Source: Leucobacter aridicollis
Lineage (GTDB): Bacteria > Actinomycetota > Actinomycetes > Actinomycetales > Microbacteriaceae
Length of the DNA: 64,000 bases
Assembly: GCF_013409595.1 (NCBI RefSeq)
Contig: NZ_JACCBD010000001.1
Span: 2,666,001 to 2,730,000 of the forward strand
Direction of reading: 5' to 3'
The translations under genes were made by a program, and so were the position numbers. Of the stretch, positions 44,428 through 53,333 are shown piece by piece. The notes under the pieces are model-generated. The model saw only the letters and a list, made by a program, of their open reading frames with translations, did no database searches and was not told the origin of the DNA. The number at the start of each line of letters is the position of its first letter. The first letter of the stretch is position 1.

Positions 44428-45914
44428 TTGTATTCCTCCCAGACGGGTCCCATTGCGGTGATGATGCGGTCGAACGTCGCGGCCTGTACGGCGTACTGTT
44501 CTCGTTCGGGGCCGGGCTCGACCACGAGCTCGGGGTCGGGTTCGACCCGCCACGCAGCCATGTCGCAGCCGATACCGTTCGCCGCGAGCGAGGCCACCCC
44601 GCGCGCCCCGAGTTCGGTGCCCAGCTGCCTGCGCATCGGGTGACCGACAACGTCGGCAAACATCTGCGCCCACTCGGGGTTCTTTGCGCCGCCGCCGGCG
44701 AGGGTCCATGGCTCATCGCTGAGCTCGGCATCACTGCTCGTCACCTTCTCAATCTGTACGCGGTGGTACTGCGTGATGCCCTCGGCGACCGCGCGCGCGA
44801 CGTGCGCGTATCCATGGCTGCCCTTGATGCCAAGCAGCGTGCCCGACGCACCGAGATGCTCGGGTGCGCCGTGGATGAACGGGAGAAAGATCAGCCCGTC
44901 GGCGAGCGGCGGTACGTTACCCGCCGCTTCGAGAAGCTCTCGTGGGGTGAGGGGGCAAGCCGCGCGATCACCGAGCACGTTGGCCGCCCACTCGATGCTC
45001 GCGGCCGACGTCGGCGCGACCTCCATCGCGAGCATGTAGCGCGGGTCGGGAAGCAGCGCGTTGATGGTCACCCTCGGAGGCTCCGCGTTCGCCGGCACGA
45101 CAACGCTGTTAATGGCCCACGTCCCGACGATCACCGTGACGTCGCCGCTTTCGGTCGATCCCGCGCCGAGCGGGCTCGCCACGCAGTCCATGCAACCGGC
45201 GACAACGGGCACGCCCACCGGCAGTCCCGTCTGCTGGGCCGCCTCAGCGGTCACCGTTCCGACAACGGCATCCGAGGAGTGCAACGCGGGCAGCAATCGC
45301 ATGAGGTCTTGCGGCACTCCGAGCATGTCGAAGACGGCCGGCTCGTATTCACGGGTGCGGAGATTCACCAGGCCGCACCCCGATGAGTCCGACAGGTCGG
45401 CGCTCGGAGCGCCAGTGAGGCAGACCGTAATCCAGTCCTTGCAGGTGAGCGCCCAGGCCGCGGCAGCGAGCGTCTCAGGCTCGTTGTCGTGCAGCCACCG
45501 TAGTAGCACCCCCGGCTGTGCTGCCCACGGAATTGAGCCGCTGATCTGGCGCACGGATTCGACTGTTTCGGGATCGAGCCCAGCGACGATCCGCTCGGCT
45601 CGGCTATCGGTTGATGCGATCGCAGTGCGCACCGGCGCGAGTTGCTCGTCGACGAGGTAGAGCCCGTTTCCGTGCCCGGTCGCGCCGATGCCGCGCACGA
45701 CCCAGCCGTCGCGAGCGAGCCCATCCTGGAGTTCGCGCAGCACGCCCGCGACGACGTCCCAGAGGGCGCGCATATCGATTTCCTGGCGCTCGCGCGAGAC
45801 AGCGACGCGGGGATTCGGAGCCGACACCGTCGCAATCTCATGCCCGACCTCGTCGAAGGCAGCCGCTTTCGCGCTCGTGAGCCCGACATCAATTCCGATG
45901 ACACAGGTCTTCAT
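44424..45914 (-). CDS. FGGY-family carbohydrate kinase
   Basis: 496 aa. The N-terminal phosphate-binding strand is VIGIDVGLTSAKAAAFDEVG and the ATP-side motif VTVIVGTWAIN. A substrate segment reads GHGNGLYLVDEQLAPVRTAI, then VAGCMDCVASPLGAG with the catalytic Asp, and LAGGGAKNPEWAQMFADVVG closes the fold. Overall arrangement reminds me of L-xylulose/erythritol-type kinases rather than AI-2 kinase LsrK or glycerol kinase; this is a judgement by eye. It shares 4-nt overlaps with the dehydrogenase in front and the aldolase-SDR behind. Confidence 0.9.
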   Translation of the reverse strand: MKTCVIGIDVGLTSAKAAAFDEVGHEIATVSAPNPRVAVSRERQEIDMRALWDVVAGVLRELQDGLARDGWVVRGIGATGHGNGLYLVDEQLAPVRTAIASTDSRAERIVAGLDPETVESVRQISGSIPWAAQPGVLLRWLHDNEPETLAAAAWALTCKDWITVCLTGAPSADLSDSSGCGLVNLRTREYEPAVFDMLGVPQDLMRLLPALHSSDAVVGTVTAEAAQQTGLPVGVPVVAGCMDCVASPLGAGSTESGDVTVIVGTWAINSVVVPANAEPPRVTINALLPDPRYMLAMEVAPTSAASIEWAANVLGDRAACPLTPRELLEAAGNVPPLADGLIFLPFIHGAPEHLGASGTLLGIKGSHGYAHVARAVAEGITQYHRVQIEKVTSSDAELSDEPWTLAGGGAKNPEWAQMFADVVGHPMRRQLGTELGARGVASLAANGIGCDMAAWRVEPDPELVVEPGPEREQYAVQAATFDRIITAMGPVWEEYK

Positions 45915-47560
45915 CGTTCTCCCCCACCCTGTTCCACACGCAGCGCGCGCGGTGCGAACCGCCGTACGGCGTGCCGGTAGCGCGCAAGCTCCTCAGCTGC
46001 GAGGTCTTGCGTCCAACCGACATGCTGCGTGAGCACCGCGGCGGCCCGAGGCGCCACGCTGAGCCCAACATCGCTATTCAACGCGATAGTCGTGCGTCGA
46101 AGCAACACGTCCTCGAGCGTGACCGCGCCCTCCTCGCGAACGGCGTAGACAAGCTCGGCCGCGATGGCGCCGGTCTCGTCGTCGATGATCTCCGCGAGCG
46201 AAGGATCCTCAGCCGCGAACGCCGCGACCTCCCACGCGAGCTCGCCGTAGACCGCCGCGAGCCGCTCTGCGGTGCGACTTGGGAGTGTACTTGCCGCAAC
46301 GAACCTCGCGCGGAACTCATCTACGTCCACGGCGGGGGCACCGGGGAATGGCAGCTTGTCGGTCCGTGAACGCCGGTGCGGCAGGCCGAGCGCCTTCTCG
46401 ATGACTTTCAGCGCCTGCACGCCAAGCGCACGGTGCGTCGTGTACTTCCCGCCGATGAGCGTGAAGAGTCCCCGCGAATCGCCCGTGTGGGCGACGATCT
46501 CACTGTCGCGCGTCACCGACGATGGGTCGGTGAGGTCGGCCACATACGGCAACGGGCGAACTCCGGAGTATGACCAGAGCACATCGTCGCTCGTGAGCTT
46601 CGCGCCGGGCAGAATCGTGTTGACCGCTCGCAGGAGGTAGTCGGTCTCGTCTCCGTCCGCGATGATCTCGTCGATGGACTCGTCGTATGGCAGGTCGGTC
46701 GTGCCGAGCATGTACTTCCCGTTGTGCCACGGCAAGACAAACATTGGCCGGTTGTCATCGGGGGACTCGAAGAAGATGCACTTATCGGGGGCGGTCGGGA
46801 ACGCGTCGACGACGAGGTGGCTACCCTTCGTCGGCCCGATCTTCCGCTCGTGCTCACCGTCGAGGTCGAGCACCGAATCGACCCAGGGGCCCGCCGCGTT
46901 GATCACGATGGGAGCGCGCAACGAACGTTGCTCGCCAGTCTCGCGATCTCGATACACGACCCCGGCGACGTGCCCACCCTCGTGGATGAGCGATAGCACG
47001 GGCGTATGGGTCAGGATCGTCGCGCCGTTGCGCGCGGCGTCGATCGCGATCTCTACCGCGAACCGCTCGGTGACTGGCACATGGGCGTCTTGGAAGAGAC
47101 CGCCCCATTTGACCCCGCCAGCTGCGATACCGGGGAAGTCGCGCTTCAGCCCGCGCGAGAACACGATGCGGTTGAACGGCAGCTTCTTGCCCACCGAGAG
47201 CACGTCGTGGAAGATGAGGCCGCACGAGAGCAGCCAGCCGGGCCGCGAGCCGTCCTTCGTGAACGGAATGAGCATCGGGTACGGGCGCACGAGGTGCGGC
47301 GCCGTGCGCAACAGAATGTTGCGCTCCCTGATCGACTCGAAGACGAGCGGGATCTCGAACCGTTCAAGGTACTTCAGGCCGCCGTGGATGAGACGCGACG
47401 AGATCGCCGAGGTGCGTGCGGCGAGGTCGTCCTGGTCAATCATCACGACGTTCAGGCCGCGCCGAGCCGCCTCGCGGGTGATCGCAAGGCCGTTGATTCC
47501 GGCGCCGATGACGACGACGTCGGCTGCGCTCGGTTCGGCGTAGGTACGGAGGGTAGGCAA
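45911..47560 (-). CDS. GlpD-like FAD-dependent polyol-phosphate dehydrogenase
   Basis: 549 aa, TTG start. It has FAD-binding VVVIGAGINGLAITREAARR, the GlpD signature SSRLIHGGLKYLERFEIPLV, INAAGPWVDSVLD, LPWHNGKYMLGTTDLPYDES and YSGVRPLPY, followed by a C-terminal DAO_C domain. That is the full layout of sn-glycerol-3-phosphate or erythritol-phosphate dehydrogenase. Placement between an LsrF-type gene and an FGGY kinase suggests oxidation of a phosphorylated polyol to a ketose phosphate, with electrons passed to quinones at the membrane. A gap of 54 nt from the LsrF-type gene is the second-longest spacing in the operon. Confidence 0.87.
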   Translation of the reverse strand: MPTLRTYAEPSAADVVVIGAGINGLAITREAARRGLNVVMIDQDDLAARTSAISSRLIHGGLKYLERFEIPLVFESIRERNILLRTAPHLVRPYPMLIPFTKDGSRPGWLLSCGLIFHDVLSVGKKLPFNRIVFSRGLKRDFPGIAAGGVKWGGLFQDAHVPVTERFAVEIAIDAARNGATILTHTPVLSLIHEGGHVAGVVYRDRETGEQRSLRAPIVINAAGPWVDSVLDLDGEHERKIGPTKGSHLVVDAFPTAPDKCIFFESPDDNRPMFVLPWHNGKYMLGTTDLPYDESIDEIIADGDETDYLLRAVNTILPGAKLTSDDVLWSYSGVRPLPYVADLTDPSSVTRDSEIVAHTGDSRGLFTLIGGKYTTHRALGVQALKVIEKALGLPHRRSRTDKLPFPGAPAVDVDEFRARFVAASTLPSRTAERLAAVYGELAWEVAAFAAEDPSLAEIIDDETGAIAAELVYAVREEGAVTLEDVLLRRTTIALNSDVGLSVAPRAAAVLTQHVGWTQDLAAEELARYRHAVRRFAPRALRVEQGGGER

Positions 47561-47614
47561 TGCAGGGGTCCCTTCAGACCGATGGGCGCCCGGTAGGCGC
47601 CCATCGAGGTGGTA

Positions 47615-48487
47615 TCAGTTCGCGAGTGTCTGGTAGAGGTCGAATGCCTCTTCGGGGGTGAGGCCGTCGTGGACGACGCCGCGCACAGCGGAGAGCATGG
47701 CTGCCGGGTGCTCTGACTGGAACACGTTGCGCCCCATGTCAACGCCCGCAGCGCCCTCCTGCATCGCGCGGTACGCAACGCGCAGCGCCTCGGGCTCCGA
47801 CACCTTCTTGCCGCCGGCGATGACGATCGGAACCGGGCACGCGCTGGTGATGGTCTCGAAGCCCTCCTCGACGTAGTAGGTCTTCACGAACGCGGCGCCG
47901 AGCTCTGCACTCATGCGGGTGGCGAGGCGGAAGTAGCGGGCGTCGCGCACCATGTCCTTACCGACGGCGGTGACGGCGAGCACGGGGATCCCGGCTGCCT
48001 GGCCCTGGTCGACGAGCGTCGTCATGTTCTTGATCGACTTCGTTTCATTCTCAGCGCCGACGAACACCTGCACCGCGAGTGCCGCAGCGTCGAGGCGGAC
48101 CGCGTCGTCGATCGAAACGGCGATCTCCTCGTTCGAGAGGTCGGTTAGCACGCTGGGCCCGCCCGAGGCGCGAAGCACGATGCCCTTGCCGTTGTCTGCC
48201 GGGATCGTCGTGCGCAGCGCACCGCGAGTGCACATGAGCGCGTCAGCCTGCGGCACGAGCGGAACGATGGAGCGATCGAGACGCTCGAGGCCGGAGGTCG
48301 GGCCCTGGAAGTAGCCGTGGTCGAACGCCAGCATCACGGTGTTGCCATCACGGGGGTCGAAGATGCGCGACAGGCGAGCCTTCATCCCCCAGTCCTGGCC
48401 GGCCTGGCCCTTGAGGTGGAATCCCTCACGTGCGGCGGCGCCGCCGGTGAAATTGGTACCTTCGCGGAGGTCGTCGAGGTCAGCCAT
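47615..48487 (-). CDS. lsrF-like: LsrF-type thiolase/class I aldolase
   Basis: 290 aa. Similarity to E. coli LsrF as I remember it runs the whole length: MADLDDLREGTNF at the start, LKGQAGQDWGMKARLSRIF, VMLAFDHGYFQGPTSGLERL, KDMVRDARYFRLATRMSAEL and KTYYVEEGF with the catalytic Lys202. CPVPIVIAGGKK and GVDMGRNVFQSEHPAAM complete the phosphate-binding end. E. coli LsrF converts 3-hydroxy-2,4-pentadione-5-phosphate plus CoA to dihydroxyacetone phosphate and acetyl-CoA. The rest of the Lsr pathway is missing here, so the substrate may differ. AAAGGAG precedes the ATG, which overlaps the permease gene by 8 nt. Confidence 0.88.
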   Translation of the reverse strand: MADLDDLREGTNFTGGAAAREGFHLKGQAGQDWGMKARLSRIFDPRDGNTVMLAFDHGYFQGPTSGLERLDRSIVPLVPQADALMCTRGALRTTIPADNGKGIVLRASGGPSVLTDLSNEEIAVSIDDAVRLDAAALAVQVFVGAENETKSIKNMTTLVDQGQAAGIPVLAVTAVGKDMVRDARYFRLATRMSAELGAAFVKTYYVEEGFETITSACPVPIVIAGGKKVSEPEALRVAYRAMQEGAAGVDMGRNVFQSEHPAAMLSAVRGVVHDGLTPEEAFDLYQTLAN

Positions 48488-49544
48488 TGGTGTTCTCCTT
48501 TTGTTGTGAAACGGAATCGGGGGAATCGGGTGCCACTGCGGCTGGCGCCGGCGAGACCGATGCCTTGAGTCGGGAAAGGCTGGAGCGGCCGGTGCCCGTC
48601 GCGAGCGATGCGACGATCACCACGAGCACGACGAGTACGCCCTTGAGCACGTTCTGAGCACCAACGGACCACCCGACAAGGTTCAAGAGGCCCGAGAGCA
48701 GCACGAAGAAGAGTGCGCCGGTCCAGGCGCCGATCGGCACGGGGCGGCCACCCGAGATGAGCGTGCCGCCGATGACGACGACCGCGATCGAGTCGAGCAT
48801 GTATGAGGTGCCGAGCACCGTACTCGGCGAGATGAACGCCGCGAGCAGGGCACCGACGAGCCCGGCAAGGCCGGCGCAGAGAATGTAGGCGGAGGCGGTG
48901 ACGAGCGTGACGGGGAGGCCCGCACGCTCCGCCGCCTTGGCGCTCTGTCCGACAGCGATCACCGAGTGCCCGAACCGAGTGCGACGCAGCACGAACCAGA
49001 TCACGACGGTGACGACGAGCACGAAGACGGCAATCAGTGGAATGCCAAGAATCTTCGCGTTCACGAGCTCGCGCAGCGCCTGCGGAGCGCTCCCGCGGGC
49101 AGAACCCGCGAGCAGCAGCGTCGCGCTCGTCACGATCAGGCTCGTCGCGAGCGTCGCGATGATGGGAGGCACTCGCAAGTAAAGGATCGCGGCGGTGCTC
49201 ACGAGCCCGGCTACGAGCCCCGCGGCGACGCCCGCAAGCACGCCGGCGAGCAGGCCCGCCGAGGACGCGACCAGCACGGAGACGTACGAGGACATTGAAA
49301 TGACCGTGCCAACGGAGACGTCGATGTTGCCGGGGCCAAGCGTGATGACGAGCATCTGTCCGAGCGCGACGAGCACGAGGAACGGTGCGAGCGAGAGTGC
49401 CTGCGTGAGCGGGTCGAACGGCGCGCCGGGGCGCACGGAGACAATGATGCCCCAGACGACGAGGACACCGACGAGAGACCAGCCCCAGGCGGGCCAGACG
49501 AAGCCCCGGCGCGGGGCGCGGTCAGAGTGTAGCTGCGTGTTCAT
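48480..49544 (-). CDS. sugar ABC transporter permease (RbsC-like), second copy
   Basis: 354 aa, about nine membrane helices of the BPD_transp_2 type. Landmarks are LGQMLVITLGPGNIDVSVGT, KILGIPLIAVFVLVVTVV, RRTRFGHSVIAVGQSAKAAE (the cytoplasmic EAA-like loop) and VVIGGTLISGGRPVPIGAWT. It overlaps the preceding permease by 4 nt and the LsrF-type gene by 8 nt. It probably heterodimerises with the permease at 49541-50512, as LsrC/LsrD or similar pairs do. Confidence 0.9.
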   Translation of the reverse strand: MNTQLHSDRAPRRGFVWPAWGWSLVGVLVVWGIIVSVRPGAPFDPLTQALSLAPFLVLVALGQMLVITLGPGNIDVSVGTVISMSSYVSVLVASSAGLLAGVLAGVAAGLVAGLVSTAAILYLRVPPIIATLATSLIVTSATLLLAGSARGSAPQALRELVNAKILGIPLIAVFVLVVTVVIWFVLRRTRFGHSVIAVGQSAKAAERAGLPVTLVTASAYILCAGLAGLVGALLAAFISPSTVLGTSYMLDSIAVVVIGGTLISGGRPVPIGAWTGALFFVLLSGLLNLVGWSVGAQNVLKGVLVVLVVIVASLATGTGRSSLSRLKASVSPAPAAVAPDSPDSVSQQKENTNG

Positions 49545-50512
49545 CGCGCAATCCTCTCCGTGATGATTCGACCCGCGAGCACGGCGAGCACGATGAGGCC
49601 CTGGGCCGCGGACTGCAGACTCGAAGGCAGGTTGATGAGGCTCAAGAGCACGGTGATGAGACCGAGCGTGACGGCGCCGATCGTGACGCCGACAGGCAGG
49701 GCGCGGCCGCCGGAGAACGTGCCGCCGCCGAGGATCACCGCGGCAATCGTCATGAGTGTGAACTCGCTGGCCGAATTGATGTCACCCGACCAGGTCTGGG
49801 AAGCGAGCAACAGGCCAGCAAGCACCAACAGGCCGGCGGCGATCACATAGGCGCTGATGCGCGTGCCGACGAGCGAGACGCCGGCCTTCTCGAGTGTGGG
49901 CGCCTGCGACCCCAGAGCGCGAATGCGCATGCCGACCTTCGCTCGACGAGAAATGAACCAGCCGAGCAGCGTTGCCAGTGCGATGAGCACGATCGGGGCA
50001 GGGAAGCTGGTCGGCCGCCACTGCGAGATCGCCGAGAGCCAGGCCGGCGTCTCGCCGCCAGGGGTTGGGCTGATCTGCAGGCCGATCCCGAGCCAGACAA
50101 ACGACATACCGAGCGTGACAATGATCGAGGGCACGCCGTGTCGCTGCACGACGTAGGCGAGCACCGCGTACACCGCGAGAATGCCTGCAACGAGCAGCAC
50201 AGCAATGAGCGGCGCGTCGGCAAGCAGCCTGGCCGCGATCACCGTGACGAGCCCGACCAGGTAGCCGACGCTCAGATCGATGTCGCCAACGCTCATCATG
50301 ATCATCTGCGCCTGGGCAGCAAGCACGAGCGGCACCGACGACATGAGCATCAGCGTGAGACCGGGAACGCTGAGGATCCCGGGCTGCAGGGACGCGGTGA
50401 TCGCGAAGATCACGGCGAGGGCGACGAACGACAGCAGTGCGGGCGAGCCGTTCTGGGCCCCGGCGCGCAAGCGCTCGCGCGGGCCGGGCGCAGACGAAAT
50501 GGTTGTGCTCAT
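49541..50512 (-). CDS. sugar ABC transporter permease (RbsC-like), first copy
   Basis: 323 aa, BPD_transp_2 fold. AQAQMIMMSVGDIDLSVGYL near the N-terminus, GVPSIIVTLGMSFVWLGIGL, RRAKVGMRIRALGSQAPTLE and AAVILGGGTFSGGRALPVG are the family landmarks. The ATG shares one base with the ATPase stop (TGATG). The first of two different permeases, so the transporter is probably a heterodimer. Confidence 0.9.
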   Translation of the reverse strand: MSTTISSAPGPRERLRAGAQNGSPALLSFVALAVIFAITASLQPGILSVPGLTLMLMSSVPLVLAAQAQMIMMSVGDIDLSVGYLVGLVTVIAARLLADAPLIAVLLVAGILAVYAVLAYVVQRHGVPSIIVTLGMSFVWLGIGLQISPTPGGETPAWLSAISQWRPTSFPAPIVLIALATLLGWFISRRAKVGMRIRALGSQAPTLEKAGVSLVGTRISAYVIAAGLLVLAGLLLASQTWSGDINSASEFTLMTIAAVILGGGTFSGGRALPVGVTIGAVTLGLITVLLSLINLPSSLQSAAQGLIVLAVLAGRIITERIAR

Positions 50513-52008
50513 CAGTTCTCCTCCGTCAGCCGGGGGTCTACGCCGAAGGAGTCGGCGATGATCCGTTCCTCGGAAATCTCTTCGTTGGCAAGCTCGCTCA
50601 CGATCCGGCCGGAGCGGAAGACGTACACGCGGTCGCAGTGCGCCATCTCGCCGTTCTCCGTCGAGTACCAAACGATCGAGCGGCCGCGGGAGGCCTCGAT
50701 ACGCATGAGTGCGTAAAGCTCGTTCTTCGTCTTGACGTCGACGCCGCGAAACGGGTCGTCGAGCAGCACGAGGGGCGCGTCGGTTGCGAACGCGCGCGCG
50801 ACGAGCACCTTCTGCTGGTTGCCACCAGACAGTGATGTGATCGGGGCCTTCGCGCCGCCCTTTACGTTGAGGCGCTGCACCCAGTCCGCGGCGAGCATGC
50901 GCTCGCGCGCGGCGGAGATCACGCCACCGACGGAGAACTGGCGGGCAGCGGACACCGTGAGGTTTTCTGCGACAGACCAGAGCGGGAAGATCCCACTCGT
51001 CTGGCGATCGCCGGGCACGTACGCTCTGCGGCCGCGCACGTCGACCCCGCGCGATCCTGACCACAGGCGCTGCAGCAGCTGCTCCTGGCCGTGCCCCGCG
51101 AGGCCTGCAAGGCCGATGATCTCGCCGCTGCGCACGGTGAATGAAGTGTCCTCGGTAGCGATCTCTGCGACGGTCTCGCCCGCCGTCGCGACCGGTGCAT
51201 CGCTGATCGCTTCGACGTTCTGCATCACGGCAGTGTCGGCATGGACGCCCCCGCCCATGATCGACAGCAACTCATCCTCGTCCGTCTCGCTCGCGGGCAG
51301 GATCTCAACGACCTTGCCGTCCTTCATCACAGCGATCCGATCGGCATTCGCGAGCACCTCCTGCATGCGATGGGAGATGAGGACCATGCCGACGCCGCGA
51401 GCCGCGAGCTCGCCGAGTGCCGCGTACATCTGCTTTGTGGCATCCATGCTTAGCGACTCAGTGGGCTCGTCAAGGATCAGCATGGCGAGCTTCGGGGTGC
51501 ACATCGCTCTGGCGATCTCGACCATTTGGCGCTGCGGCATCGAGAGCGAGCTCGTGCGCCGCACAATACTGATCCCGTGTCCGGGGAACACCCGGTCGAG
51601 AGTCTCGGTGACCTCGCGCTCGGCCCGTTGCTTCCAGTTCCAACCGCGGGCGGAGTCGTTGGACAGCGCAATGTTCTCGGCGACCGTGAGGTCGGGGCAC
51701 AGGGCGAGTTCCTGGTAAATCATGCGGACGCCGGCGCGAGCGGCGGCGCGCTGATCCCACGCGCCGCCCTCGTACCACTCCACCGATCCGGTATCTGTGG
51801 ATTCGCGGCCGGCGAGCACCCGCATGAGGGTGCTCTTGCCGGCGCCGTTGTGGCCGACCAGCCCGAGGATCTCCCCCGCTGCGACCGTGATATCGATTCC
51901 CGCGAGCGCGAGCGTGTTCCCGTACCGCTTCGACACCGCTGTTGCGCGCAGCAGGTCGTGCCCGGGCTGCGCCCCCGTCACGCGGGTGCTCTCCGTCTGG
52001 GTCGTCAT
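50512..52008 (-). CDS. sugar ABC transporter ATP-binding protein, two-domain (RbsA/MglA-like)
   Basis: 498 aa with two nucleotide-binding domains. The first has a canonical Walker A (GHNGAGKST), MIYQELALCPDLTVAENIAL and Walker B ILDEPTESLS. The second is degenerate: the P-loop reads GLAGHGQEQL without the Lys, signature SGGNQQKVLVARA is kept, and Walker B is LLDDPFRGVD with Asp in place of the usual Glu. One impaired site is normal in this family. The ATG at 52008 lies 31 nt from the binding-protein stop. Confidence 0.92.
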   Translation of the reverse strand: MTTQTESTRVTGAQPGHDLLRATAVSKRYGNTLALAGIDITVAAGEILGLVGHNGAGKSTLMRVLAGRESTDTGSVEWYEGGAWDQRAAARAGVRMIYQELALCPDLTVAENIALSNDSARGWNWKQRAEREVTETLDRVFPGHGISIVRRTSSLSMPQRQMVEIARAMCTPKLAMLILDEPTESLSMDATKQMYAALGELAARGVGMVLISHRMQEVLANADRIAVMKDGKVVEILPASETDEDELLSIMGGGVHADTAVMQNVEAISDAPVATAGETVAEIATEDTSFTVRSGEIIGLAGLAGHGQEQLLQRLWSGSRGVDVRGRRAYVPGDRQTSGIFPLWSVAENLTVSAARQFSVGGVISAARERMLAADWVQRLNVKGGAKAPITSLSGGNQQKVLVARAFATDAPLVLLDDPFRGVDVKTKNELYALMRIEASRGRSIVWYSTENGEMAHCDRVYVFRSGRIVSELANEEISEERIIADSFGVDPRLTEEN

Positions 52009-52039
52009 CGGGTTCTCCTTGTGAGCTGGTCGGCCGGGG

Positions 52040-53128
52040 TTACTTCTGAGCCGGAGCCTGGACGTCTTCGCCTGCGAGGAGCGCCTTGATGGCGGCTTCT
52101 GTCGAGGACTCATCCCACTGGTTCGCGGCGTACTCGTCCGCGCCGAGGGTCTCGACCCAGTAGTCGAGGCTGTCCTTCGTGACCTGCACGAGGGGCAGCA
52201 CGACCTGGTCGGGCACCTCTTCACCGCGCTCCTTCGCGAGCGAGACGTACAGCGCGGCGATGACCTGGCCGGGGTCGGTGAGGGCTGCGAACGAGCCGTT
52301 GTCGATCCCCTTGTCCTTCCAGAAGCTCAGCGACTTGCCGTCTGTGTCGAACACGACGACGGGTGCTTCGCGGTTCGCCGACTCGAACGCCTGAACGACT
52401 CCCATTCCGCCAATGCAGCCGGGAACGGCAGCGATATCAGGCATGGATCCGAGCACTGCGACGATCTCCTTTTGCGCGGTTGCCGCATCGCAGAAGCCGT
52501 TGACCTCCGCCGCCACCTTCACGTCGGGGTACTCAGCGAGGATCTCCTGCTGCCGCGCGTTGAACTCTTCCTCCGGCTGCGAGCCGATGACGCCGCGGTT
52601 CACGATGACGTTGCCCTTGCCTCCGATGGCCTCAAGCGCAGGCTCGAGCGAGTCAGCGCCCCACTGTCCGTAGTCGTTCCGAACGACCGTGCCACAGCTC
52701 GTGTCCATATCGGCGTCGAGGATGACGACGTTGATGCCCGCGGTGCAGGCTTCCTCAACGACGGGCACGAGCGCGGTCGACGACGCGGGGATCACCATGA
52801 GCACGTCTGGGTTCTGAAGCATGAGGCTGCGGATCTGCGAGGCCTGCTCGGTCGCGCTGTTCTCGCCCGGTGCATTCACGACCGAGTACTCGGAGACGAT
52901 TCCCTCGCCCTTGAGCTTTTCGGCTTCCTTCTCGAACTTGTCGATAAGGGTGAGGCGCCAGCCGTTGACGAACCCGTTCGAGAGCGCGACTTTCAGCCCC
53001 TTCGGGTCTCCGTCAGTCTTGCCATCCTCGGAGGGAGTCGCCGCGCCGGAGCAGCCGGCAAGCAGCAGCGCAGCCGCGCTTGCGGCAGCGATTCCGCCGA
53101 TCAGGCGGCGGTTGATCTTGAACTTCAT
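52040..53128 (-). CDS. sugar-binding lipoprotein (periplasmic-binding-protein-like, Peripla_BP_4)
   Basis: 362 aa. A lipoprotein signal (RRLIGGIAAASAAALLLAGC, Cys26) is followed by a type-I fold: KGLKVALSNGFVNGWRLTLI, LMLQNPDVLMVIPASSTALV, GINVVILDADM and VVFDTDGKSLSFWKDKGI. AGGAGA precedes the ATG. It does not resemble LsrB in my memory of that sequence beyond the fold. It captures the transported substrate on the outer membrane face. First gene of the operon, facing the GntR gene. Confidence 0.9.
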   Translation of the reverse strand: MKFKINRRLIGGIAAASAAALLLAGCSGAATPSEDGKTDGDPKGLKVALSNGFVNGWRLTLIDKFEKEAEKLKGEGIVSEYSVVNAPGENSATEQASQIRSLMLQNPDVLMVIPASSTALVPVVEEACTAGINVVILDADMDTSCGTVVRNDYGQWGADSLEPALEAIGGKGNVIVNRGVIGSQPEEEFNARQQEILAEYPDVKVAAEVNGFCDAATAQKEIVAVLGSMPDIAAVPGCIGGMGVVQAFESANREAPVVVFDTDGKSLSFWKDKGIDNGSFAALTDPGQVIAALYVSLAKERGEEVPDQVVLPLVQVTKDSLDYWVETLGADEYAANQWDESSTEAAIKALLAGEDVQAPAQK

Positions 53129-53203
53129 TGTTGTCTCCTGGTCGCTCCATTGCGCGGCGCGAAATTCACTTCCGTGCCACAAGATCTACATCACCTTGTA
53201 ATA

Positions 53204-53227
53204 ACCAACTGGTAATGACGAGTTGGT
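53204..53227. promoter_or_regulatory. candidate GntR operator
   Basis: ACCAACT (53204-53210) and AGTTGGT (53221-53227) form a perfect 7-bp inverted repeat, and ACCA-AC-TGGT overlaps its left arm. It lies in the 205-bp region between the divergent transporter operon and the GntR gene, 76 nt upstream of the binding-protein start. Position and symmetry suit repression by the GntR protein. Confidence 0.5.
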
Positions 53228-53333
53228 CGTGACTAGATTAGGGTGAAGTCATACCGCTGTCAATTCCGAAGCGTGCACCACCCGCAAACCGTTATGCTCG
53301 GGCGAGACCATCGCTCAGTCAGGAAGGCCAGCA

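Noticed and set aside
45911..47560. housekeeping glycerol-3-phosphate dehydrogenase (glpD)
   Set aside because: The sequence has GlpD motifs, but the setting (LsrF, FGGY kinase, aldolase-SDR, sugar ABC) and absence of glpF/glpK point to a pathway-specific polyol-phosphate dehydrogenase. I leave the exact substrate open.
42505..53128. AI-2 (Lsr) quorum-signal uptake operon
   Set aside because: Only LsrF is recognisable. There is no LsrG, LsrK or LsrR, and the binding protein and kinase look like other sugar families, so an AI-2 call would rest on one gene.
53129..53333. riboswitch or RNA leader upstream of the sugar operon
   Set aside because: The region holds a DNA-type dyad and promoter-like sequence but no conserved RNA fold that I can recognise.
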